Part shown: piece by piece, positions 56,563 to 64,000 of the stretch
Layout of the letters: the number at the start of each line of letters is the position of its first letter
How positions within the stretch are numbered: the first letter of the stretch is position 1
Origin: Antedon mediterranea
Lineage: Eukaryota > Echinodermata > Crinoidea > Comatulida > Antedonidae
DNA: 64,000 nt
Reading direction: 5' to 3'
Assembly: GCF_964355755.1 (NCBI RefSeq)
Contig: NC_092680.1
Span: 10,331,001-10,395,000 of the forward strand
Position numbers and translations under genes: made by a program
Notes under the pieces: generated by a model
The model's database searches: none
What the model was told of the DNA's origin: nothing
Seen by the model: the letters and a program-made list of their open reading frames with translations, nothing else

Positions 56563-59500
56563 ATGGCTTCAAGTTCAAACAAGATGGAGATTTCATGTTC
56601 TTTTAAATCGGTTGTTGGCGGAGCTTGTGGATTCGATAGAAAAGACCGCAAACAGAGCACTGGAGTTCTACCTTTACAAGCATGCCAGAAGGAAATCGCT
56701 GCACACAGATACATGTTTAGGTTTACGAGCATCGATAGTGAGGTAGACCTAATTCTTAGTCGAGCAGCAATGTTTATCTTGCCCGCTGATATACATAGTT
56801 GGACTGTTTGTCCCTTGCATCGATCGGAACTTGGCTTAGGTTGGTCTCGAGGAAATAACAACAGATGTAGAGTGCCGCCTGATCTCTCTAATCACATCCA
56901 AAGCAAGGAAAAGGGACCTAAGTGCGATAGGGGTATTAGCAAAGAAGATTCGCAACTGTTACGGGCTCGCTCGTTAGGCTGAAACCAACAATAAGAACAT
57001 AACAAAATACGTTGTAGTTGTCGTCCATCTTTATTCCTCTCTTCTCTTTTACTCTAGAGGGCTCACTTCTGTGTGACAAACCCATCACACACCCCCACTT
57101 AAAGAAAGTTTGATATGATTAAACTTATAACGGTTTACTATAACATCTTAAATCTTTTCTTATACAGTAGTTATTTTAACAGGTCGTTGATATGAATTTA
57201 CTTCAACTGCTTCTTTAAAATTTCACAAGTTCTAATTACTTTAAATCCGTGTATGCCATTAATGCATCACTCTATCACAACTAACATATTATAATTAAAT
57301 AAACACTTTTAAAATCACCAAAACTTTTGAAATCATTTCATGCAAGTTTTATCTAAACTCTTGACAAAGCGTCAGCTACAACGTTGTCTTTTCCTCTGAT
57401 ATGATGAATTTCCAGATTCATTTCTTGAACTGCTAAGCTCCATCTCAACAGGCGTTGATTCTTGTCCTTCATTCTTGCCAAGAACGTTAATGGGTTGTGG
57501 TCAGTCCAAACTACAATTGGAAACGGGGTAGATCCAAGATACACTTCAAAGTGCTTTAACGCTGACATCAAAGCCAATGTCTCCTTCTCAACAGTAGAAT
57601 AACGTTTCTCATGCTGGTTGAATTTTCTTGAGTAGAAACACACAGGCTTGTCAACACCATTCTCGTCTGTTTGCGCCAACACAGCACCAGAACCTACATC
57701 ACTGGCATCAATCATCAACGAGAACTGTTTATCAAATTGTGGAGCCATCAACACCGGTTCGTTTGATAACATCGCTTTAACTTTAATGAACGCATTATTG
57801 CATTCCTCCAACCACACAAAGCTCGCATTCTTTTTCAGCAGATTCGTTAATGGAGCTACAAGCGTTGAGAAACTTCTGCAAAAACGTCGATAAAACCCAG
57901 CCATTCCCAGGAACCGCATTAACTCCTGCTAACTCTTTGGAACTGGGAAATCACAGACTGCCTTAATCTTAGCACTTAATGGTTTCACTTTTCCGCAACC
58001 AACTTTATGACCTAAGAACACAATTTCTGCACAGGAAAACTCGCTTTTCACCAAATTTACTGTCAACTTCGCAGCTGTCAACCAGTCAAACAATGCCTTA
58101 ATTCTCTGCACATGCACATCCCATGTATCACTATAAACAACCAAATCGTCTATATAAGCTTCACAGCCCTCCAACCCTGAAATTATACCATTAACCAATC
58201 TCTGGAACGTGGCTGGTGCATTCTTTAAACCGAAAGGCATGACTTTATACTGATAAAGACCCATGGGAGTTACAAAACCTGACACTTCTTTCGCACGCTC
58301 TGTTAAAGGAATTTGCCAGTAACCCTTTAGAAGATCAAATTTACTGACAAACTTAGCACTACCCACACGATCAATACAGTCATCTATCCTCGGTATGGGA
58401 TATGAATCTGTAGTAGATTTGGCATTAACCTTCCGATAATCAGTACAAAAACGATAAGATTTATCTGGCTTCGGAACTAATATACATGGAGAACTCCAAG
58501 CACTGCAACTAGGCTCGATTATATCATTCTTAATCATGTATTAAATCAATCTCATTTTGTAATATCTTCATCTTGAACGAATTTGCTCTATATGGATTTT
58601 GTTTTATTGGTGAACAATCAGCTGTCTTAACATCATGCTCCACTAAGTTCGTTCGACCTGGAACATCCGAAAACAACTGCAGATTTCCAAATATCAAACT
58701 AACAAATTCAACCTTACGATCACGAGATAAATGACCAACTTTCTCTTCAATGTTTGCAAGAACATCTGAATTACTGAACTTAACACATGTATCAGGATCA
58801 CCAAACTCTTCAGAATTCTCTTCAACAACACACGCAACTGGTGTTGACGTACAGGTATCACTATTATTTCTCACTGTGTATGGTTTCAACATGTTTATAT
58901 GACACAGTCGCTTCTTCTTACGCCTATCTGGAGTATCTAACACATAGTTAACTTCTCCTACTCTTTCTAATACTTTGTAAGGACCAGCAAATATGGCAGA
59001 TAATGGTTGACTGGGAAGAGGCAACATAACTAACACTTCATCACCTGAACTAAAGCTTCTCTTTTCTGATTTCCTATCAAACAATCTCTTCATTTTACCC
59101 TGAGCCTTCACAAGATTCTTTCTAGCCATCTCACGAGCACGATTTAATCGATCACGAAATTCAGACACATAATCTAGTATCGATACAGACTCTTCTGCAT
59201 TCCCTAACAGCCTTTCTTTGACTATTTTAAGAGGGCCTCGGACCGAATGACCATACACCAACTCAAATGGGCTAAACCCTAAGGACTCTTGCACTGTTTC
59301 ACGAACAGCGAATAACAATAAGGGAACTTCCTCATCCCATTCCTTTTCACATTGAAAACAATAGGTTTTAAGCATATTCTTAAGTGTTTGATGAAATCTC
59401 TCAAGTGCCCCTTGAGACTGTGGATGGCAAGCACTTGAACTTATATGGGCAACACCTAACTGCTCTAAGACTTGTTTAAATATCTTTGACATGAAGTTTG

Positions 59501-62500
59501 ATCTTTGATCGGACTGAACAGCTTTAGGCAATCCTACCCATGTAAAGAATTTCACCAATGCTTTAACAACATTCTTAGCTGTAATACGCCTAAGAGGAAT
59601 TGCTTCTGGAAACCTACTTGATGCACACATTATTGTTAATAGATACTCATTTCCATTTTTAGTACGTGGTAATGGTCCCACACAATCAACAATAACCCTT
59701 GAAAATGGTTCACCGAATGCAGGAATAGGCTTAAGTGGGGCTACTGGAACCTTTGATTAGGCTTCCCCACTACCTGACACGCATGACAGGATTTACAATA
59801 GTTAGACACATCTTTTCTAAGACTTGGCCAAAAGAAATGCCTGAGAATTTTGTCTACCGTTTTATTGACACCTAAATGCCCTGAAAGAGGATCATCATGC
59901 GCAATACCAATAATATCCTGATGGTATCCACTAGGAATAACTATCTGGTGAATCTCATTCCAAAAATCACTACTTGGAATATCTGGTGGCCTCCACTTAC
60001 GCATAAGTATGCCATCCTTTATATAATAACAAACAGGAACAATAGACATTTCCTCTACAGAAAGAGCTTTCTGACCAAATGACACCAAATCAGGATCTTT
60101 ACTCTGCTCTTCCACTAACCTGGACCGATTGAGAACTGTCGGACCGAAATCACACACTTTTGGGTGCTGTTGTTCAGCCTGGGCAGTGTGTGACTCGGTA
60201 CCTGAGCAGACAGCCTCTTGGGAAACGCGATCCGTAATGTCTCCGTAAAAACTATCACATAAGTCAATACTCTCATCCTCATCTATGGTTATATTTGCCA
60301 TAGATCGCGTCACCGCACATGATGGAAACACATGTGATAATTCTTTCTCTAAACACACCGTGCTTTCGTCTTCAACAGGACTCTTGCACACAACCGGTTC
60401 TACTGTCACTCTGTCTCCGGCCAAATCATTCCCCAAAAGGAGTGTGACACCCCATACTGGAAGACTCGGAACGACACCGACAACAAAATCTCCGCTAACA
60501 ATATCTGTTTCAATCCGAATTACATGAAGTGGGACTTCCTTATAACCCCCTTCAACACCTTGAATGAACACACTTGCTCCAGCAGAAGACTCGTTTGAAA
60601 ATGACAATGCCGATTCTATTATCAGGGATTGTGACGCCCCTGTGTCTCTTAAGACACGAACTTTACTCAGATTCATATCGTTGATCAATGCTACAGAACC
60701 AGTAGAGAGGAAAGGCTTAAATAGCTTTCGCACTTTTTCCGGACCTGAAGATTGGATCAACTTCTCACATTCATCAACGTCATGACTCGCTTTCACTTTC
60801 AACGGGACTGTATTTACTAACGTGTTTGGAAGTGATTGGGGTTTCTTATTATCCCCTTTAGATTTGCTTTGAAACAGCCAGCAATCTGCCTTTATATGAC
60901 CCTTTTTCTTGCAGTAAAAACAAGTTCTGACAAATTTACTACTACTATTAACTGTAGTTTTCTGACTTTGGACCTTAGAATCATCAACAGATTTGGAAAC
61001 CGATTTGGTATCCACCACCTTGTGCGTGAGCACATAATTATCGGCAACAGAAGCCGCTTTCATTAAATTATCAACTTTCTGCTCCTCCAGATGTGTACGA
61101 ACTTCAGTAGGGGAACAAGATTTAAACTCCTCAACTAACATAAGCTCACGAAGCTTTCCAAATTCACCCTTTACTCCTTCCGAACTACACCATCTATCAA
61201 AAAGAATCTGCTTCTTACGTGCAAATTCTGTAAAAGTTTGATCATAAGGTTTACCTAAGTTCCTAAATTTCTGACGATACGCCTCTGGAACTAACTCATA
61301 AGCTGACAAAACAGCAGTTTTAACCGCATCATAGCTTTCACATTGATCATCAGCCAATGCAGAAAATACCTCTTGGGCTTTACCCACAAGAGCAGTTTGT
61401 AACAACACAGTCCAGTGTCTAGCAGGCCACTTTAATCTATTAGCAATTTTCTCAAAAGCTAAAAAATATGTCTCTACCTCGTCCTCATTAAACTTGGGAA
61501 CCCATTTAATATTCTGAGTAATCTCTGAATCATTAGGTGTAGAAACCCGTGTGTGACCCATTTGGTTAGCTAATTCTAATTTCCTTAACTCAAATTCATG
61601 TTTTTCTTTTTCCATTTCTTTTTGAGTTTGCATCTCTATTTTTCTTCTTTCAAAAATCAATTTTTCACGTTCCAACTCAATTCTAGCCAACTCGACCTCA
61701 TTCCCCGCAGTTTTTACGGATTCATGAGTAATTAAACCAACATGATTTCCAATCACATTTATCAAGTCATATTTATTCATGGAATCATTTATAGATGCTC
61801 CAACCCTAGTACCTAGGAGTCGCAAACGCTCCTCTGATAGCTGAGCTACCACCTCAATGGACATGCTATCCAAAAATTCCTCGTCAAAATCACTTTCTGA
61901 CATAGTTTCTATTTGAAACAAACAAACTAAAACACAGGTTTAAATAATAACCAATATGACGATAATTAAGGCACCAGTAATAAATTACCTGCCAAGCCCA
62001 CACAGTATTAAACCTACCGTGCGCCGTGGTCTCAATAACTAGACCCCTAAAATCAAAGCCAAACCGACTTCTACTATCACAACAGGCAAGCCTACACAAG
62101 CCTAAAACAACAACACAGTGTACTGGCTCGACGACCGCCAAACCTCGTTCGTTATAAAACGCCTCTAAACTTAAAACCAGCTTAGAATAAGTAACTAAAA
62201 TTACCATCAGTTCGATCTACAACTACAATTCCGCACTTTGTTCACGGATGACCCCCCAATTTGTTACGGGCTCGCTCGTTAGGCTGAAACCAACAATAAG
62301 AACATAACAAAACAAGTTGTAGTTGTCGTCCATCTTTATTCCTCTCTTCTCTTTTACTCTAGAGGGCTCACTTCTGTGTGACAAACCCATCACACAACTA
62401 ATATTAAAGAAAACAGGAACTTTCCTGCAAGTTGGTTCAGGTAAATATAATTTAATTTTTATATTTTTATATATTTAATGTAATTTAAACTATTAAACAA

Positions 62501-63907
62501 AAACCTGTAAGTAAATGTTTTTACGATTTTTATCAGGTATCTGTTCAACTTGCCGTAAGATGCTGAAGTCATTGTTACCTGTAACCTCGAACACTGAAAC
62601 AAATAACCCTAGTCTCGTCGATCAGATGAGCGCACTAACAACTGTAAGTTAAAAAATACCGTACAGTATGACATTTATGAATACGCATTTATTGGCGGAA
62701 AGATTAAGTAAATAATGTGTTTCATGTTACTTTGTTCATTTTATTTCGTATGTTGGTGGTAGGAGGAATATTTTCTGCATTCCCTGCCATTGTCATCATC
62801 ATTTTATATATATCACGAATCAGTGCGTCAATAATTGAATCAAAGTCAGTAGTAATTTTTTACCAATATTATTTTTATTTTCAGGAAAGTAATAAGGATG
62901 AGTTCTACATGCCATTAGCCACTCCAACTTGTCAAGCACCGGCGTGTGATGTTATGGATACTCAAATGAGCCTATATCAATTTTGTGATCCAACTTTTGC
63001 TTCAACTACCTCAGAAGATGAATCAATTCAATCTACACCAAGAGAAAAATTAAATGCATTTCTCAATTCAAGGGACGTCAGTCCAATTAGATATCCTTTA
63101 TCTGCACCGCTGGAGCAAGTTTCAGACCTTACTAAACGTTTCCACATGCGCAAGGCTCGTCAAGTTGTCTCTATGTGCCTGGAAGAAATCGCACCTGGTC
63201 AGTCGACTACTCTACTTGAAGGCTTATCAAGTGATAAAACCACAGAAGCTGACGAAAGAACCGATTCTTCTCTATTAGATGCTCTATCAGAATGCTATCT
63301 TCATACTAACCACTGGAATACAAGACGTCAGATTTTATCGATCATGGTTGATAAGGTTACCTTCAAGGAACTGCAGAAATGGATACCTAACTTGACTAGA
63401 TACCGTTTTAACGTGGCCAAACACCATTTATTGTTACATGGTAGAGGTTCTGTAATTCAACCTCTAAAGAACACTAGAGTATGCGTACAGCCAGGGAAAA
63501 TTGACCACTTTGTTACCTTTATAACAAGTTTTCAAGTTATACAAGACTTGCCATTTGGAGAAAAAACTCTAAAACTTTCTACAGACAGAGTTATAAAAAT
63601 CCCAAATGTTGTGCCTTATCTTATCCCAGAACAATGTATTCTTCAATACGAGAGTTACTGTCAAGAGAAGAATTTTCAACCTATGAGCCGCAGTACATTG
63701 CGTAGAGTTCTCAGCGTTTGTTCTGCTTCTGTACGCAAATCCTTACAGGGCCTTGATTATATCTCTGCCAATGGTGGAAAAGCCTTCGATGACCTGGAGA
63801 ACATCGTTGATAAGCTGGGAGATTGCTATGAAATGGGTTTGACTTGGGCCAAACAAAAAAACCAAAAACTTAAAGATGCCAAGCGCTACCTAAAAGGTGA
63901 CTATAAG
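56563..63907 (+). CDS. Unknown-family gene, first exon split by an LTR retrotransposon; continues past the right edge
   Basis: Exon 1 is 56563-56956 plus 62399-62440, exon 2 is 62537-62643 and exon 3 is 62885-63907, with GT-AG introns and agreeing phases. Ignoring the insertion they give 522 residues, open to the last donor at 63908. The N-terminal 170 residues are Cys/His-rich (CPLHRSELGLGWSR, CRVPPDLSNH, KCDRGISKEDSQ, VGSGICSTCRK), suggesting zinc binding. Exon 3 is largely helical and holds SRSTLRRVLSVCSASVRKSL and KDAKRYLKGDYK. I recall related multicopy proteins in echinoderms and cnidarians without known function. As it stands, the insertion adds a stop 27 bases in. Whether the gene is host or transposon-derived is open. 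Confidence 0.75.
56953..56956. repeat. Target-site duplication CAAC, left copy
   Basis: CAAC directly left of the first LTR is repeated at 62395-62398 directly right of the second LTR. A 4-bp duplication is within the range for Ty3/gypsy integrases. With one copy removed the exon frame is restored. Confidence 0.9.
56957..57089 (-). repeat. LTR (3' LTR of the element), 133 bp
   Basis: Plus-strand ends are TGTTACGGGC and CCCATCACA, so it is a TG...CA repeat in both senses. It matches 62262-62394 with two differences (near 57009-57012). It is short for an LTR. Minus-strand transcription would start in the other LTR. Confidence 0.95.
57090..57104 (-). other. Polypurine tract
   Basis: The minus strand reads CTTTAAGTGGGGGTG directly before the 3' LTR. 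The AGTGGGGG part is the expected primer site for plus-strand DNA synthesis. Confidence 0.6.
57353..57919 (-). CDS. RNase H domain of the LTR element
   Basis: Follows RT in the same frame after an in-frame TAG at 57931-57929. It starts with the RT connection (MRFLGMAGFYRRFCRSFST). RNase H blocks are SLMIDASDVGSGAVLA, EKETLALMSALKHFEV, VVWTDHNPLTFLA and HHIRGKDNVVADALSRV, giving the D-E-D-D catalytic set. It ends at a natural stop just before the 3' non-coding region. It degrades RNA in RNA-DNA hybrids during reverse transcription. Confidence 0.9.
   Translation of the reverse strand: MRFLGMAGFYRRFCRSFSTLVAPLTNLLKKNASFVWLEECNNAFIKVKAMLSNEPVLMAPQFDKQFSLMIDASDVGSGAVLAQTDENGVDKPVCFYSRKFNQHEKRYSTVEKETLALMSALKHFEVYLGSTPFPIVVWTDHNPLTFLARMKDKNQRLLRWSLAVQEMNLEIHHIRGKDNVVADALSRV
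57929..58537 (-). CDS. Reverse transcriptase domain of the LTR element
   Basis: Contains the Ty3/gypsy RT blocks in order: IIEPSCSAWSSPCILVPKP, YRFCTDYRKVN, KFDLLKGYWQIPL (first catalytic Asp), GLYQYKVMPFGLKNAPATFQ, and CEAYIDDLVVYS with the YIDD active site. FLGHKV is at the C-terminal end. The upstream spacer frame ends just before and is shifted by one. Placed after integrase, unlike standard gypsy elements. Confidence 0.92.
   Translation of the reverse strand: MIKNDIIEPSCSAWSSPCILVPKPDKSYRFCTDYRKVNAKSTTDSYPIPRIDDCIDRVGSAKFVSKFDLLKGYWQIPLTERAKEVSGFVTPMGLYQYKVMPFGLKNAPATFQRLVNGIISGLEGCEAYIDDLVVYSDTWDVHVQRIKALFDWLTAAKLTVNLVKSEFSCAEIVFLGHKVGCGKVKPLSAKIKAVCDFPVPKS
58530..59681 (-). CDS. Integrase catalytic core and C-terminal spacer of the LTR element
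   Basis: The rve-type core has AVQSDQRSNFMS (second catalytic Asp) and HPQSQGALERFHQTLK (catalytic Glu). The first Asp lies just upstream, beyond a one-base frameshift near 59745. GFSPFELVYGHSVRGPL follows, then a chromo-like or GPY/F-type region (AGPYKVLERVGEVNYVLD). The last 100 residues lead into RT (VPGRTNLVEHDVKTADCSPI). It inserts cDNA into host DNA; the observed duplication here is 4 bp. Confidence 0.9.
   Translation of the reverse strand: MGPLPRTKNGNEYLLTIMCASSRFPEAIPLRRITAKNVVKALVKFFTWVGLPKAVQSDQRSNFMSKIFKQVLEQLGVAHISSSACHPQSQGALERFHQTLKNMLKTYCFQCEKEWDEEVPLLLFAVRETVQESLGFSPFELVYGHSVRGPLKIVKERLLGNAEESVSILDYVSEFRDRLNRAREMARKNLVKAQGKMKRLFDRKSEKRSFSSGDEVLVMLPLPSQPLSAIFAGPYKVLERVGEVNYVLDTPDRRKKKRLCHINMLKPYTVRNNSDTCTSTPVACVVEENSEEFGDPDTCVKFSNSDVLANIEEKVGHLSRDRKVEFVSLIFGNLQLFSDVPGRTNLVEHDVKTADCSPIKQNPYRANSFKMKILQNEIDLIHD
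59741..61921 (-). CDS. Gag-protease-integrase zinc finger ORF of the LTR element
   Basis: 726 codons; the likely start is Met7 at 61903. There is a Glu/Arg/Lys-rich coiled coil at about 75-120, then a capsid-type region (WTVLLQTALVGKAQEVFSAL). A CCHC knuckle lies at 334-347 (CFYCKKKGHIKADC), and the aspartic protease motif RDTGAS at 425-430. The ORF ends with the H2C2 zinc finger of integrase (GHLGVNKTVDKILRHFFWP, then CKSCHACQ). The frame closes shortly after, at a one-base shift. Gag, PR and the start of IN in a single frame directly show the IN-before-RT order. Confidence 0.92.
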   Translation of the reverse strand: MFQIETMSESDFDEEFLDSMSIEVVAQLSEERLRLLGTRVGASINDSMNKYDLINVIGNHVGLITHESVKTAGNEVELARIELEREKLIFERRKIEMQTQKEMEKEKHEFELRKLELANQMGHTRVSTPNDSEITQNIKWVPKFNEDEVETYFLAFEKIANRLKWPARHWTVLLQTALVGKAQEVFSALADDQCESYDAVKTAVLSAYELVPEAYRQKFRNLGKPYDQTFTEFARKKQILFDRWCSSEGVKGEFGKLRELMLVEEFKSCSPTEVRTHLEEQKVDNLMKAASVADNYVLTHKVVDTKSVSKSVDDSKVQSQKTTVNSSSKFVRTCFYCKKKGHIKADCWLFQSKSKGDNKKPQSLPNTLVNTVPLKVKASHDVDECEKLIQSSGPEKVRKLFKPFLSTGSVALINDMNLSKVRVLRDTGASQSLIIESALSFSNESSAGASVFIQGVEGGYKEVPLHVIRIETDIVSGDFVVGVVPSLPVWGVTLLLGNDLAGDRVTVEPVVCKSPVEDESTVCLEKELSHVFPSCAVTRSMANITIDEDESIDLCDSFYGDITDRVSQEAVCSGTESHTAQAEQQHPKVCDFGPTVLNRSRLVEEQSKDPDLVSFGQKALSVEEMSIVPVCYYIKDGILMRKWRPPDIPSSDFWNEIHQIVIPSGYHQDIIGIAHDDPLSGHLGVNKTVDKILRHFFWPSLRKDVSNYCKSCHACQVVGKPNQRFQ
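62241..62258 (-). other. Primer binding site
   Basis: On the minus strand, 3 nt after the 5' LTR, the sequence is TGGGGGGTCATCCGTGAA. TGG at this place is the complement of a tRNA CCA end. It looks closest to sites that use tRNA-Pro, with several mismatches. Primer identity is uncertain. Confidence 0.5.
62262..62394 (-). repeat. LTR (5' LTR of the element), 133 bp
   Basis: Second LTR, two differences from the first. It is followed by the CAAC duplication at 62395-62398 and then by the continuation of the interrupted exon. Confidence 0.95.
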
Positions 63908-64000
63908 GTAATAACAATCTTGTTTAAATATCTTGATAACTGCTACAGTATAAATAGAAAAACACAAAGTAGCACGTTGAATGTTGCTCAGTAAAGCATG

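Larger units (their letters stand above)
56957..62394 (-). mobile_element. Ty3/gypsy-type LTR retrotransposon with integrase upstream of RT (Gmr1-like)
   Basis: 5,438 bp with two 133-bp LTRs. On the minus strand the order is gag, protease, integrase, reverse transcriptase, RNase H. Normal Ty3/gypsy elements have integrase last. Integrase before RT is copia-like, yet the RT (YIDD, FCTDYRKVN, LKGYWQIPL) and RNase H are gypsy-type. This combination is the hallmark of the Gmr1 group described from deuterostomes. Three lesions interrupt pol: frameshifts near 59745 and 58535 and a TAG at 57931-57929. The two LTRs differ at only 2 of 133 positions, so insertion was fairly recent. Confidence 0.9.

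Noticed and set aside
57648-61066. Plus-strand frames of 61-81 codons within the LTR element
   Set aside because: Shadows of gag-pol, which is on the minus strand.

Overview
The window is AT-rich animal nuclear DNA packed with transposons. An invertebrate deuterostome, most likely an echinoderm, fits best. Three points support this: spliced genes with GT-AG introns; a Ty3/gypsy-type LTR element whose integrase lies upstream of reverse transcriptase, the arrangement of the Gmr1 group known from deuterostomes; and many copies of the palindromic octamer TAGGCCTA. The species assignment is inference. No bacterial genes, operons or CRISPR arrays are present.

Host genes. (1) Plus strand, about 6978-14526: the 3' part of a gene of unknown name, four joinable exons ending in a CaaX prenylation box (Cys-Val-Ile-Met). 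(2) Minus strand, 40433-28865: a complete eight-exon gene for the G-protein beta-5 subunit (GNB5; 351 residues, seven WD blades), with one GC-AG intron. (3) Plus strand, 56563 to beyond the right edge: a gene of a family I cannot name, with a Cys/His-rich N-terminal region. Its first exon is split by an LTR retrotransposon flanked by a 4-bp target duplication. Removing one duplication copy plus the element restores the frame.

Layout. 1-6977: AT-rich repeats, one Helitron-like copy, a 54-bp tandem array. 6978-14526: CaaX gene, with MITE, SINE and a second Helitron copy in its introns. 16085-17390: L1-like LINE fragment. 17391-22058: a very long inverted repeat whose spacer holds an inner palindrome with paired tRNA-like sequences, a tRNA-Ala pseudogene, a tRNA-derived SINE and a Harbinger-like MITE. 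22068-25291: two Helitron-like copies joined end to end, the first containing a foldback transposon with a 10-bp target duplication. 28865-40433: GNB5; intron 5 (6 kb) and intron 1 (2.8 kb) are full of repeats, including a 754-bp TIR element with a 9-bp target duplication. 41215-55497: an 86-bp satellite split into three blocks by a 3.6-kb TIR element and by an 8-kb cluster of nested retroelements (a tyrosine-recombinase retrotransposon, a LINE 3' fragment, an SGNH-hydrolase remnant and an L2-like LINE). 56563-64000: the interrupted third gene.

The three host genes show no visible functional link. The history written here is mainly repeated nesting of mobile elements. No entirely new system can be proved from sequence alone. 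The strongest candidates for follow-up are the interrupted unknown gene, the INT-before-RT retrotransposon, the Helitron junctions and shared tail, and the foldback/TIR elements with 9-10-bp target duplications.
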